Assembly: GCA_034440615.1 (NCBI GenBank)
Contig: JAOTOM010004827.1
Location: forward strand, 317,001 to 381,000
DNA length: 64,000 nt
Direction: 5' to 3'
Source: Ashinkailepas kermadecensis
Lineage: Eukaryota; Arthropoda; Thecostraca; Neolepadidae
Position 1 is the first letter of the stretch. The number at the start of each line of letters is the position of its first letter. Shown piece after piece: positions 25,662 to 37,590 of the stretch. A model generated the notes under the pieces. It did not search any database and was not told the origin of the DNA. It saw nothing but the letters and a program-made list of their open reading frames with translations. Made by a program: the position numbers and the translations under genes.

Positions 25662-27261
25662 GGTCAGAAGCTGGCCAAGACCGTTGTCGCTGTACTTCAA
25701 TTTCAATTGACATTTTATATAAAATATTGTGCACGATAAAATGTACATCATTTTGCTTGAATGCCCCCCCGTTCAAGAGGACTCCCAAACCCAGTAGCCC
25801 GTCCTGTTCGAGCCGGAACTGAAGAAAAAAAACTCCCAGGACTCCTGAATCCAACTCAAGGAGCCTATGCCTGAGCTACCAGAATCATGTAGCTTGAAGG
25901 GCTCAGTCAGCTTCAAGTGATTGATCCAGCGTGAAGAGGTTCAAAGGGGTCGCCATGGAAGCCATACTGGTCAAATAACTTAATAATTTACGGTGCTAAT
26001 TGTATCAAAGGCAAATCAAGGGGAAGCTAAAACTGAGGATACACAACCAACCGATTTTCCTGAGCAAGCGGATTTTGAGAGCAGTAACACCCCTGCATGA
26101 GTGAAAATGAACGACTCTTGAGGGTCCTCGACTTCGCCAAAATGTTCGAAGGGCCCCTCTGGGCAACTATGATTTACGGGAAGACAAACAGATATGCTTT
26201 CCCCTCTAATATTTTGGATAAGCCTAAGCCTCCGCCCTTCCCCTCTCTCTCTGCTCCGCTGCCCTTTCCTCTGTGCTTGAAGTACATCCTGGGCTCAGAG
26301 GTAGCTCCCTTCGGTTTGGTAGAGCTATCCTCCGCCTGGAACAGACTATTCCTCTTCTGAAAGTCCCGCTCCGTCTGGCGTTGGGTTGTCCCTGTCTTGA
26401 GATGCTAAAATTTTGTCCATGGCAACACCTTTCGAATCAAGAAAACTCAAAAATATACGCAAGTATGCAGAACCCTATCGTAGCAACTATGTTGCTGTTT
26501 GTAGCGATCTTTCTGTTCGTAGCAGCTCCTTTACGTTTCAAGGAAGCTTTGGACCGATCACATCCTCCGGCAATCTGCCAGCCTTTGCACCAGCTCTGGC
26601 GGAGCAGCTCTGACGCCAGGCTGTAGGCCCCCCCAGACGTGACCGCCGACCGTACCGGCGCAGTCGCACCTTCCTCGAACCACTATCGGCGACTACATTT
26701 CGCGAAGCGCATCCATGTGCTGGCGAGGCAGTGCGGCCGCGCCTGGTTAGCCAGTCAGGTAACGGGCGCTAAGTCGGCGGAGACGAGAGGCACGCGCCGC
26801 GTAGATGGCCGGCGATACATACATCAGCCGAGCGCGGCTCGGCTGCGGCTCGGCTGCGGCTCGGCGTCCGCTGTCGCCGCTGTTGCCGACTGGCGCTGCC
26901 CTGGTACTGGTCGCTTGCGGCCGCCGTCCCAACCGACTGAACAGGATCCCTCCATCTAGTTGCTAGCAGCACCTTGCGGTTCTGGCCTGCTTTGGCACGC
27001 GGAACTGATGGTCTTAAGACATCGCGCGTCCTCAGTTGGGGTAGTGGTGTCAGAGGTAGGGAACAGGGTTAGGATCAACTCTTTACCAAGGGTATTAATC
27101 TGTGGGTACACAGCACCTTCACGCCTCTAGAAGTGATACTTTTGCGATGGTATGCCGCCGAAGCAGGCATTCAAAACTATGTCACTGTCACCATGCAAAC
27201 TGTATGCATGTCTCATAATTCACCATTGCTGAACTCCCCATCGTCTGCACAAACGGCCAAT
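24981..27261. other. No gene seen; intronic if exon 5 is real
   Basis: Holds the (TA)n run at 25.56 kb, a short GCTCGGCTGCG repeat at 26.83-26.87 kb and otherwise ordinary sequence. Confidence 0.55.
25563..25657. repeat. (TA)n microsatellite
   Basis: About 45 TA units with two short breaks. Confidence 0.95.
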
Positions 27262-27440
27262 TGATTTCTATCGGTGCTCACCCGAGTCCGTAGCACACCA
27301 TAGGCGCTCACCCGAGTCCGTAGCACCCCAGTAGTGTTCACCAGAGTCCGTGGCACCCCAGTAGTGCTCACTCGAGTCCGCAGCACCCCAGTAGTGCTCA
27401 CCCGAGTCCACAGCACACCATCAGTACTCGCCGGAGTCCG
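27262..27440 (-). repeat. 30-bp minisatellite carrying copies of the exon 4 splice donor
   Basis: Six units of ~30 bp (plus strand: GTGCTCACCCGAGTCCGTAG then CACCCCAGTA). Read on the minus strand, four units contain GTGAGC or GTGAGT; the other two read GTGAAC and GCGAGT. The real donor of exon 4 (27461-27470) is the same sequence context, GGTGAGCAC, and forms the first, diverged unit. Splice selection at exon 4 may therefore face several decoy donors in the first 200 nt of the intron. Confidence 0.85.
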
Positions 27441-27466
27441 TGGCGTGCCGTCGCGCCAGTGCTCAC

Positions 27467-27687
27467 CTGTGTCTGGGGCGGTTGCGGCGGACACTGCGGC
27501 GCGTCGGCACCCTGCTGCTGGCGCTTCTGGTGCTGCAGCAGCGCCTGATACTCGGGCGAGTCGAGCGGGGCGATCGGCACCGCCTGCCACGGCACCGGCG
27601 TGGCCATCAGCGGCCCGCCCGGGAACGACGGCGCCATGTAGTAGCCGGCCACCGGAGGCAGGTGGATGATGCCCGCCTCGTCCATCA
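27467..27687 (-). CDS. Exon 4 of the unrecognised minus-strand gene
   Basis: A 221-nt exon. The acceptor is TCTGTGTCGCCAG and the donor is ACACAG/GTGAGC. It begins with two bases that complete the codon from exon 3 and ends in phase 0. It encodes 73 further residues: MDEAGIIHLPPVAGYYMAPS, a Pro/Gly/Met/aromatic-rich middle (FPGGPLMATPVPWQAVPIAP), then LDSPEYQALLQHQKRQQQGA and a Pro/Gln-rich end (PQCPPQPPQTQ). GC content is high at third positions, unlike the flanking intron. The LDSPEYQALLQHQKRQQQ part could form a short helix; the rest looks disordered. If the intron were retained, the frame would stop 25 codons past the donor. The next exon must start in phase 0. A minisatellite carrying copies of this donor begins just beyond it. 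Confidence 0.75.
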
Positions 27688-28126
27688 CTGGCGACACAGA
27701 GCGGCGTGCGTCAGCGCTGCGCCGGCACCGCTGATGCGGGAAAATTCCGCGCCCGGCGAGCTTTGAGCTCAAGACTTAAGACTTTCAATCTTAAGTGGAA
27801 TATGAATATTTAGGCTACAAGCCACGCCCGCCCAGACGCACACACTCAGTTACCCTGTAGGACCTGATGAGGACCGTGTGTGCCACTGCTGTCAATATGC
27901 GGGAGGAGCACCCTGTAACTTGGACAGAAGCCTGCCAGAACCGAGGAGTGTTGAACACAGAGCGGTATAATGCGTCCATCTAACTCTTGGACATCGTCCA
28001 AACAATTGCAGAAGCGGGCGAACGCGCCCGGAGTTGATCTGTATTCAGGCTTCGTGCCAGCGCGGATGAGACTTTGTCAACTGGGGTGCGTTGCGTCGCT
28101 GCTGGTGAAGCAGTCGGTGATGTCGC

Positions 28127-28985
28127 TGCGCCAGTGTGTGATGATGTCTGGAGAGAGCTCACATGTTGTCGATGCTGCGCCAGTGTATAATGATGTCTGG
28201 AGAGGACTCGTAGGTTGTCGATGTTATTGTCTATTCCGTGGTTTACGATGTACGTTGTGCAAGAGCACGGCTAATGGAGCCGCCCACACTGTTTCGCCGG
28301 TGGGCCGCGGGATTGGGAAATGTCCCGAGTGGTGAGGGTATGTTGTCGATGCTGCGCCAGTGTGTAATGATGTCTGGAGAGAGCTAGCAGATTGTCGACG
28401 CAAGGCCAGTGTGTAATGATGTCTGGAGAGAGCTAGCAGATTGTCGACGCAGCGCCAGTGTGTAATGATGTCTGGAGAGAGCTAGCAGATTGTCGACGCA
28501 GCGCCAGTGTGTAATGATGTCTGGAGAGAGCTAGCAGATTGTCAACGCAGCGCCAGTGTGTAGTGATGTCTGGAGAGAGCAAGCAGATTGTCGACGCAGC
28601 GCCAGTGTGTAATGATGTCTGGAGAGAGCTAGCAGATTGTCAACGCAGCGCCAGTGTGTAGTGATGTCTGGAGAGAGCTAGCAGATTGTCAACGCAGCGC
28701 CAGTGTGTAATGATGTCTGGAGAGAGCTAGCAGATTGTCGACGCAGCGCCAGTGTGCAGTGATGTCTGGAGAGAGCTAGCAGATTGTCGACGCTGCGCTA
28801 GTGTGTAATGATGTCTGGAGAGAGCTAGCAGATTGTCAACGCAGCGCCAGTGTGCAGTGATGTCTGGAGAGAGCTAGCAGATTGTCAACGCAGCGCCAGT
28901 GTGTAGTGATGTCTGGAGAGAGCTAGCAGATTGTCGACGCTGCGCTAGTGTGTAGTGATGTCTGGAGAGAGTCCACAGGTTGTCG
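28127..28985 (+). repeat. 49-bp satellite, about 15 copies
   Basis: Unit GTGTAATGATGTCTGGAGAG, AGCTAGCAGATTGTCGACGC and AGCGCCA; successive copies 49 bp apart. Two copies at the left are separated from the rest by ~105 bp of other sequence (28231-28335). Sub-variants TCGACGC and TCAACGC and TAATG and TAGTG alternate in blocks, pointing to multi-unit duplication. Confidence 0.95.
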
Positions 28986-29156
28986 ATGTCACGTCCCTTT
29001 GTTCATGGCGATGTCGCGGCATTGTGCGGCAGCCGCAGCTAGCCAAGGCCCATGCCAGATATGACCATCCGGCTCAACGACAGTGCTCATGGCTACTGGG
29101 CCCTGACGTCACATGTTCTCATCGGGTGCTATGGGCATCGATGGATATTTATACAT

Positions 29157-29216
29157 CTATTATATCTATTATATTTATTTATTATATTTATTATATATAT
29201 TATATTTATTATATAT
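29157..29216. repeat. TATATTATATTTATT simple repeat
   Basis: AT-only run with TTATAT and TTTAT units. Confidence 0.85.
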
Positions 29217-29957
29217 CACAGGTGCTTGATGACTTTTCACGGGTATTTTCTGGTTTTCGTCGTGTTATGACTAGCGGCAAGTGTTCCTGCGATGAAATAC
29301 CGTGTGAACTAGTATGCATCCTTCACTTAAATGACCCTATCGAATGGTTACAGACCCTTCAAGAGGGCCTGAAATTCAAGATATCAATCGCCAATACCAA
29401 CATCTGCTGACACCGATGCGCCACAACATACCACAAACACTAGTTATGTTAATCTCTATATTTTAAAGGGAATACAACTGTCGACAACGACGCATCGCTA
29501 ACAGGGAAGGATCATAGCCTCCATAGACCTCACGTACTCGCATATGTCCTCCAATCCATTGACCCAGGGCCACCAACGAAACTAAACCGCGGCTGTGTTC
29601 TCAGCGCCGGGGGATCACAGTCTCTGTGGATCTAGTCAATAGGTCAATACTGGGTGGGGAGGGGAGGGGCTTAGTTTCCCAACGGAAACTAAGCTTAAAA
29701 GCAGTCCTCAGCACGGACAGCCAGAAACCAAACTTAATCTAAACCCTAAACCACGAAACAGTCTACAGTACGAGTGCACTACAGCCTCCCAACTTAACCT
29801 GAACCGCAGAATACCCCCCCCAACTCCTGTATGGGTGGGCCACAGCCAGAGGCAGATACTCAACTTAGCACATATCGCCTGTGCACATAGTTCTCGGTTC
29901 AAAAGTGCGCAGGGCTGATCCTACCCTGACTCAGATCAAACTTGCCGGCTCACTTAC

Positions 29958-30125
29958 AAGCGGCTGCCCACTTAGCACGAAGAACAGGACCACGAGGAAA
30001 GGAAAATAAAAATGCTGAGGGTCCTTTATGAGCCAGACTTGCACGGAGCCGTACCACAAATGGTCAGGATTATCATAGTGAAAATACAGATCCGTGGCAT
30101 TAAATGACGACAGAATCAACCGCAA
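29958..30125 (-). CDS. Possible exon with a membrane-like segment
   Basis: A minus-strand open stretch of ~56 codons reading NATDLYFHYDNPDHLWYGSV, then QVWLIKDPQHFYFPFLVVLF and FVLSGQPL, ending at a strong donor (CTT/GTAAGTGAG) in phase 0. The FYFPFLVVLFFVL part would suit a short membrane helix. No convincing acceptor or start codon is visible upstream, and the phase does not fit insertion between exons 3 and 4 of the main gene. It may be a fragment of another gene or chance. Confidence 0.2.
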
Positions 30126-32015
30126 CGATTGCAGATAACCTATCTATGGCGAAACCTGGCCGTAAGGGAAGTTTGATTAAAATGGCCGCCGGCGAGGTCA
30201 GATATGTCTGGAGCTGGCAGTGGCGCATTCGGGGGAGGGAAGACAAGGACCCCTCCCCTATGAGCGTGTTGTCACATGGTAAATTTAAGCGGCCGATTGT
30301 TTTACAAAGAAACCAAGCTGGATTAACTCCCTAGGTAATCTGAATCTTTCCTTTTTCTTTAAAAAGGTGGGAATGCATTTTGCATTTTCTGCATACGCCC
30401 CTGGAAGCTGGTGACGTCACTTGTTGAGCCGCTATTTATTTTCTAGAAGTGGACGCGTGGGATGATAACACTGACAACTAAATATTGTATGAGTGAGCGA
30501 ACAGGCTGTACAGACAGTAGCCTGACTCTCTCGGATGGAAGGCTCGTGATTAAGAGACATCTCTGACCTTCAAGTTTCAAAGTTTATGGGTGAAATAGTG
30601 CTCAGAGTAAGCAAGATACTGAAATATTTTCCCGTAGATTTGCTCAGGGTTATTTCAAAGAACAAAACAGAATACAAAAAGATAATTGAAAACGCAGTAT
30701 GCCACCAAGCTCGGAAATGTCTGCGGTGTCAGAAGTTCAGCTCTTAGGTCCTATGCAAAGACCCGGAAGATTCATTACCATTATCAAAGACTCATTACCC
30801 AACGTGGAACTGATGGCAGGCACTGAAGAACAGCAGCAGAACTGCGTACCCACTTCTCTAGATAAACCATGTCATATTTCAGGTTAAGCTGTCGGCAGAT
30901 CATCAAGTTTTAACGAAATAATTATATGGTAGTCTGCGGATCGAACTAGTGGCATTGTATTCAAGCACATTGTTGCATTGTTTTAGACAGATCTGATGCT
31001 GTAAAAGCCATTAACGCGATCCGCCGAGTAGCGCAGATGGAAACGGCGGCGTGTTCAGATAATGGAACAATGAGGAGCAGACGTGAACGGTGCAGTGTTC
31101 AGATAGTAGAACATTGAGGAGCAGACGAGTTGTGGGTGTTTTCATGGTTGGTTCCGATGGTTTTGGGCCACCACCAATTCCCGGCCAACATCCTACCTCG
31201 TCTCACACTAGTCACCACCAATGTCTCGCCAACCGCAGCCGGACTTACCCTGCGGTGTCTTTATCATTCACCTTGATAAATACGCGGCGCAGTCCATATT
31301 ATGTGACGCAACACTAATCTAACTCGCACTTCACATCTTATCCATGCACGGTTGTAGAGTCTGCGATACTGATCTGCCCAGGTCAAGAGTGATTTTATGA
31401 ATGCGTGAATGCAACAAGAATTAATCACTACAAACAACAGCATGGGTGGATGCATCGAGGCCTTGTGCGTGAATCTGTAGCTGTCCAGTCTATATATAAT
31501 TTCGATCCATGTTCCTACTGTTGGCTATTTAAAAAAGATAGCCAAAGATATATCTGGACTAGCTGTATACATGGTTCATGCTGAGCAAAGTGTGCCACTT
31601 ATAGGTGGAATAAGCTACCCTAAAAGGGAGCTTCACATCTACATCACAAACGCGGAATTCAACGCTCGGTCTCTGGCCGGATATGGCTAATATACTAGCT
31701 GAATTCCTTTACAAACTGTTTAAAGGATACAACAAACTCTCGTCCTAATGGATTAGTTGCGCTGCGAAAGCACCCCTGCTATATTTATCAAAGCCCACGA
31801 AATGGCTTAAATGCGGAGGAAACCAGCCAAGTCATTTTTACAGCCAGACCTAACGGCGTCCATTTGGCGATTTAGTGCACACATTACAGTGAGTAGCACA
31901 TATATCGGCCGTTGTGGACGTGGGGGGGGCGCTCGCCGGCTCCTGGTTTCGCCCACGAGACCGCGACGATGATCGCAGCCTTCTGTTACTTGGGTACCGA
32001 CACAAATTGGCATAC

Positions 32016-32105
32016 ACACACGTGCGCACGAGCAAGCACACATGCACGCACACACGCTCACTCGCACGCACGCATGCACGTCCACACGCACGCACGCACA
32101 TGTAC
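32016..32105 (+). repeat. (CA)/(CACG)n microsatellite
   Basis: Alternating purine-pyrimidine run of ACACAC, GCACGC and CGCATGC, with Z-DNA potential. Confidence 0.85.
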
Positions 32106-32585
32106 ACACCATTACGACTCCCTTCAAAAGCTTCCAAAAATTAGCTCATCGGCAGGAAATAAAAAAGCAGGTGAAGTAGAGTTGGAGAAGGTATTTTACG
32201 CAATATCACGTTCGTGTAGTGACCATTCAAGCAATAAATACTGCCTGCAAGGGGGAGAAAAGGTCGATTCCGAATGATGGCCGATGAGAAAGGGACTGGC
32301 CTCAATGTCCACCAATCACTCACTCCCTTGACATGCTGATAATAATTCGGACGGAATCAATTATTTAAAATATCGCCGCTGTTGTGACGTAAATTGGCCA
32401 CCGTCCCGTTTGTCGGTATTGCTAGAGGGCTTACCCTACAACAAATAACCACGTCTGTGAGATGCACAGCGGTGAATGGACGAACGTATTTTCTAACGAA
32501 TTCCTTGTCTGTCACATCTAAACGGGACTCACCTAACCTGCCCCCGTGCACGTGCCTGAGAAGACTGTTTCACCCCTGAACTCAC

Positions 32586-32687
32586 CATTGAAGTAGACGT
32601 TGCCTTGCGGGTCAATGAACGCGTATTGGATTTGTGAGGCGAGCGCTGCATACGGGTTTTTGGAGCCTTCTGTGCTCTCTCCGTACT
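32586..32687 (-). CDS. Exon 3 of the unrecognised minus-strand gene
   Basis: A 102-nt exon (34 codons' worth, phase 1 to phase 1). The acceptor has a T-rich tract and CAG (CTTTTTACAG) and the donor is CAATG/GTGAGTTC; both are close to consensus. After the split first codon it reads YGESTEGSKNPYAALASQIQ, then YAFIDPQGNVYFN. The last G joins TG of exon 4 to make Val, giving ..GNVYFN-V-MDEAG... Exon 3 lies ~25 kb from exon 2 and ~4.9 kb from exon 4. The YAFIDPQGNVYF stretch, rich in aromatics and glycine, has the look of a conserved motif, but I do not recognise a family. A second weaker donor (TTAG/GTGAGTCC) lies ~55 nt downstream; its extension runs into a stop just before that site. Confidence 0.75.
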
Positions 32688-32825
32688 CTGTAAAAAGATA
32701 AGACCGTCACAGCAAATATAGCACAGTCAGTCACAGTCAACCAGACTGCTCTCACAGAAACCCACGGACCATAGCCATAACAACTGGAGGACATCATTGT
32801 AGCAGACACCGATGTGAGTCGCTTA

Positions 32826-33030
32826 ATAACCGGATATATCCGTCGCAATAGTCAGTCATAATAGCCAGAGATATCCGCTAGAGTAGACAGATATATCCGT
32901 CACACCACCGAGAGATGTTCGTCAACATCTAGATGTCCGTTACAACAGCTAGAGATGTTCGTCACAACATCCAGAGATATCCGTCACAACATCCAGAGAT
33001 GTCCGTCACAACATCCAGAGGTGTACGCGA
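32826..33030 (+). repeat. ~21-bp minisatellite next to a SINE
   Basis: Units of AGAGATGTCCGTCACAACAT and AGAGATATCCGTCACAACAT, about nine copies, ending just before the SINE target duplication. Confidence 0.85.
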
Positions 33031-33044
33031 CAGGAGCCAGATGG

Positions 33045-33214
33045 TTGGTTGGTTGGTTGGTAATTGGTTTTACGGCACGTCGACCTTTGAGTCATGTAGC
33101 GTCGCCAATCTCTCACGCCGATTGGCCGCGGGCGAAGAGTAGCGACAGGTGAGATTCGAACCCACAACCTTTCGATTGTGAGACGGGCAACTTACCCCTA
33201 GACTACTCGTCCCC
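33045..33214 (-). mobile_element. tRNA-derived SINE, full-length copy
   Basis: Same family as the 47.6-kb copy, with a longer (GGTT)n end on the plus strand. It is flanked by a 13-bp duplication, AGGAGCCAGATGG (33032-33044 and 33215-33227). It sits at the edge of the ~21-bp minisatellite at 32.83-33.03 kb, in the intron upstream of exon 3. Confidence 0.9.
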
Positions 33215-33227
33215 AGGAGCCAGATGG

Positions 33228-34107
33228 AACCACACTGTTCACTGAGACAGTCGTAGCAACGACGCCACCACACCCGAAGACATGTGCTCACAAAGCAGGC
33301 TTGGCACGACCGACACATCGGCCATTGCGTCAAACACATTGCATCATGGGTCAACACGAACACCACAGAAACCAGACAATCGTCATAGCCGGATCCAGCA
33401 CACTGATCCAGCAAAACCAAAGCCAAAACACATCAGGGTGTAGAACGCGAACAGCCGGAAGGCGGAGTAGAACAGAACCACTTAGGGTAGAAACACTTGA
33501 GCTCAGACTCACTCAGGGGGTGTACAACGCCAAAAAAATAGACGATGATGTACAACCGTGAAGTGAATACGTTGAAATTCGAACATTATTTCAATATCGC
33601 CGCTCAGCAGTTGCACAATTCCAAGCACAAATTGGTCCAGAACTCCGGAGATCCATATATTAGGAATCCGAGCACAACATGAAAGTAATATTATTGTTCA
33701 ATTGGCTTGAAGGGAAACCAAAATTACTAATATGAACATTGCGAGTATCCACATCGGTTGTATACGTTAATCATCAAAGAATCCACAACAAGAAGTAGGC
33801 GTACTGAAGTACGTCCCGTTAGGTACGTTAGGTATGTGCAACGAAGTGCTTGCATATCAAGAGTTGTTCGCTTCGGGTTAACGAGCTGCATCTCTCTCGC
33901 GAGTGCATGCTCTCATGCATACCTATTCACTGCATGGGGAGCCGCGACCGGCTCAGATTACAGGTGGACCCACTGCTGGCGAATTAATAGCCATCCGAGC
34001 AGATTGTCACCGGAGCCGATTGGGCGCTCAGACGGCCAGCCGCTCGTCGGATCATCGGGGACGCCGGCGTCGCCAAGCCAAACAGCGCACTGGCGGCCGG
34101 CTGCAGG
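33228..34107. other. Part of the large intron, nothing recognised
   Basis: No repeat, motif or splice-bounded frame seen. Confidence 0.55.
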
Positions 34108-34450
34108 CGGCCCCAGACGGAGTCCGGCTGCCACGGCGCCCCAGACGGAGTCCGGCTGCCACGGCGGCGACGTATGGCGGTCCCAGACAGAGTCCGGCTG
34201 CCACGGCGGAGATGCATGACGGCCCCAGACGGAGTCCGGCTGCCACGGCGGAGATGCATGACGGCCCCAGACGGAGTCCGGCTGCCACGGCGCCCCCAAA
34301 CGGAGTCAGGCTGCCACGGCGCCCCGAAACGGAGTCCGGCTGTTACGGCGGCGACGTATGGCGGCCCCAAACAGAGTCCGGCTGTTACGGCGGCGACGTA
34401 TGGCGGCCCCAGACAGAGTCCGGCTGCCACGGCGGCGACGTATGGTGGCC
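34108..34450 (+). repeat. 26- and 42-bp composite minisatellite, about nine units
   Basis: Common core CCCAGACGGAGTCCGGCTGC then CACGGCG. Some units add a GCGACGTATGGCGG or GAGATGCATGACGG block. All frames remain open. Confidence 0.9.
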
Positions 34451-34482
34451 TACGCCGGGCGGGGGTCAACCTGCAGCCGCAT

Positions 34483-34757
34483 TAGGGCGGCGACACACTG
34501 CCAGCTCTGCACGAGACATCTGCGCGCGTCACGCGCGTGATTGCCGTGCGTTACGCGCGGAAAATTTTACGTCACCGCACACTGGTGCAACGCATGCGCT
34601 TCAATTGCGTGCGGTGTCTGCGTGCTAAGAGTGGTGGAGATAACGCTGAATGGAATAGAATTGCCTAACGAAGCCAGGATCGACGATATAAAATCAAACA
34701 TTTCCATTTAACATGCTTATATTTATTGTTAGAATGACTTTGGGCAAGCCTACAACA
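34483..34757 (+). mobile_element. Dispersed repeat, copy 1 (MITE-like)
   Basis: Starts AGGGCGGCGACACACTGCC and runs through a CGCG-rich block (GCGCGCGTCACGCGCG) into an AT-rich half (ACATTTCCATTTAACATGC). It is homologous in the same orientation to 40147-40400 over ~270 bp with several indels. The abrupt shared start and lack of coding suggest a non-autonomous DNA transposon; inverted ends were not confirmed. Confidence 0.6.
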
Positions 34758-34804
34758 CCTTGTACGTGTTGTAGGCTCCTTGACATTCTTATAATGTCAA
34801 GGAG
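34748..34804. repeat. Two adjoining hairpins
   Basis: GCCTACAACAC pairs with GTGTTGTAGGC (7-nt loop), then directly CTCCTTGACATT pairs with AATGTCAAGGAG (5-nt loop). Located at the 3' end of the MITE-like copy 1 and not kept in copy 2. Confidence 0.85.
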
Positions 34805-35974
34805 AGCTGTAGGATTTGGTCTGCACTATCATACATATGCTTCAAGCTCGTAAGGGTACTTTATACACTTTATATAATTTTATATAACTAAGTTCCAATT
34901 CATATTCAGAGCACAAAAAGGCATCATATAATGCATGCTTCATATGCAAACTCCATGTGGGGTGTTCAAATTTACCTTACTGAAATTCACATATACTGCC
35001 AAGTCATACATCATGTACCCAATTTTGATATCATTGATGTATTTAATGTTTCATTTACCGTGCTAATTGAACCTTCATCGAAGAAACGAAAACTCAGTGT
35101 CGTGCAAAGCCACATAAGTGGATGTCTCACCGAGGCTACTCGGCTAGATGGTATCCTTGCCACACCAGCCACCTTTATATAGCTTCAACATTATCACTAG
35201 CCCGGACCTCTCTCATCCATACGTATGCATCGCAGCCAGTCTTCCCTCTCGCAGCATATATCACTTTTAATGAAAAGACAAAAGCAGGCTATATTTACCT
35301 CGTCGTGTGTTTTGCGACCAACTTTCGTTAAAAAACGAGGTAAACCGAAACGTTCAAGTTCGCGAGAAGTGTTGGTACCTCGTGATCCTCACAGGACCAA
35401 GGCACCACCAACGCATACAACAGCGTAGGACAGGAAAACACAGCTTTGACAGGATTTGCGCTACAATGCTTTCTGCTTTTACGGATCCATTGCAACTCAA
35501 CTACATCTGGAAGCATTCATCATTCGCGTCTAGCTTACGCCTTGAATCCATGCTTTTTCCTGCATTGATTGAAACTTCAAGCTTCAAGTGAGTCGAAAAC
35601 AAATAGTGCAGCGACGAAGGATGTTTCCGGGCATCGCATATCACAGCCGTAAGGCAAGGGCACTCCGAGATGGGAGAGGGGACAATGATAAACTCGCCCC
35701 TCAAATCCCAGGGGGCAGCCGTCCTCGCTAACCACTCCCCCTAATCCACCGCCCCTGGTAAGAAGACTTCACGAACATTTGTGTGCAGCAATGACCATTT
35801 GGCCAGTGCCTAGCGATCGGAAAACCTGGTGGCAAAGACCAGACCGAGGACAGCTCTCCTCCCTCACTGCATCTACTCACGGATTGACAATAGTCTGTCG
35901 AACACCGTAGTGCACCGGCCGCATTGTCGACGCATTTTGTCATTCCCGCTGCAGCCTGCGCCCGCCACCACTGC

Positions 35975-36605
35975 ACTGTCCGGGTGCACACGGCCAGTAT
36001 ATGCGTGTTGTGCTGACGACGGGCAGCGGGGCGCGATCGCTACTCAAGTGTGTTCAAATTCATTTCGACTTTGATGTCAAATGCAAATAAAAATATTTAA
36101 ATTTAGCTATGTAACTGAAAATGTTGCGTGGTATATGTCCGACTTGAATGCAATTGAATGGCACGATTCTGCGTCCGCGCTCAGCCCAGTACCACTTCAA
36201 AAACACGCAAGCAGGAACTGAATGTCGTCCACGTCAGATGTGCTTTACTAGCATGTGCACCGATTCCGTCCGTTGACATCTGTCGGTCTGTATCACCATC
36301 ATCTCACTTTTTCTAACATCTAACTTAGAATGCAAATACCTTTCCTGTTACGTGATGCTTTCCATCTACACTGCCGAATTTGGACGTACTGTCGCTACTG
36401 TTGCTTAGTTCCGGTGCACATGACCAGTGCCTTGCGTTTTGTGCTGACTGGCAGCTGGGCGCGACGCCACTGCACTGGCGCACACGGCCAGTGCGCGACT
36501 TGCGTGTTGGGCCGGCGACTGGTAGGTGGGCGCAAGGCTACTGGCGCTGATGCCCGGTGCACACGGCCAGCGAGCGACTTGCGTGCTACGCAGATGGCTG
36601 GCAGC
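35975..36605 (+). repeat. Degenerate repeat with a GTGCACACGGCCAG motif
   Basis: A ~55-70-bp motif (GTGCACACGGCCAGNG, then CGACTTGCGTG and GGCAGCTGGGCGC) occurs once at 35975-36035 and about three times at 36410-36605. It is probably a tandem family derived from a transposon end. Confidence 0.55.
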
Positions 36606-37335
36606 TGGGCGCAATTTGTCACCAGCCATCTCGACGTTGTCTGAGGTGCCACCACTGTAAGATTATATTTAGGTTGCCGAACTAGGTGCCGTCTGATTGT
36701 GGGGGCGGGCGAGGCGAGGAGGAGGAGGCGGGGCTCGGCAGGGAAGTGTGACGCGCCGGCCAAGAGCAATAGATTAAATACAGTCAGAGGTGGAAGCTTC
36801 TGGAAGTTAAACATTTGCATGATCCCTAGATAGATTTCAAGTTCATTTTGTATACACCTGTGTACCAAGATAGGCATATCGTTGAACTTCCGAAATCATC
36901 CGCGATACATTGACAATGAAGAGATCTCCGATTCCATCAGCCTCCGATCGTGGAGATGCAGTAGGAATATTTGCAAAGGATGCGAAAGATGACGCCCCAA
37001 TACCACGTACGGAACAAATACGTCGCACGTGTCGTGTTCCCAGTTGGCGCTGCCGTGATGTCCGATCCTCGAATCTACACAGTGATGCTCCACAACACCC
37101 AGTTGTTCCCAGTCAATTTACCGCAAACGCTTCCCGTGACATGAGATACACACCGTTCACCAAACCATAGTTCCTCCGAAACGCCGCAACTCATAGCTAT
37201 CGGTGCCTTTTTAACTATGGGGTACCGTTAATAGAAGACCTAAAAATAATGTTATTTTTTTCTGCGCACATTGTCGTAATCCTCAAAGCATTCTCCTTCA
37301 ATTAACCACAATCCTGAGATGGCAAAAATCAGCGA

Positions 37336-37590
37336 TGAATCGCCCAACGTATGACCCAGTGGAACCGTGGTAGGCAATCATCGAGGTGAATCGCCCAACG
37401 TATGACCCAGTGGAGCCGTGGTGGGCAATCGTCGAGGTGAATCGCTCAACGTAGGACCCAGTGCAGCCGTGGCAGGCAATCATCGAGGTGAATCGCCCAA
37501 CGTAGGACCCAGCGGGGCCGTGGTAGGCAACCATCGAGGTGAATCGCCCAACGTAGGACCCAGTGGGGCCGTGGTAGGCAATCATCGAGG
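37336..37590 (+). repeat. 51-bp tandem repeat, five copies
   Basis: Unit GAATCGCCCAACGTATGACC, CAGTGGAACCGTGGTAGGCA and ATCATCGAGGT; starts at 37337 and 37388 onward. A multiple of three, so it yields false long frames. Confidence 0.9.

Larger units (their letters stand above)
28986..32015. other. Intron between exons 3 and 4
   Basis: Apart from the AT run at 29.16 kb and the weak candidate at 29.96-30.13 kb nothing is recognised. Confidence 0.55.

Noticed and set aside
28127..28985. Possible CRISPR-like array
   Set aside because: Units are contiguous with no unique spacers, in an animal-like genome; it is a satellite.
33903..34628. 241-codon plus-strand frame rich in RRSPAAT
   Set aside because: Translation of the 26/42-bp minisatellite.
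36843..37028. Minus-strand frame ending YAYLGTQVYTK, like a reverse transcriptase thumb motif
   Set aside because: A single short resemblance with nothing supporting it on either side.
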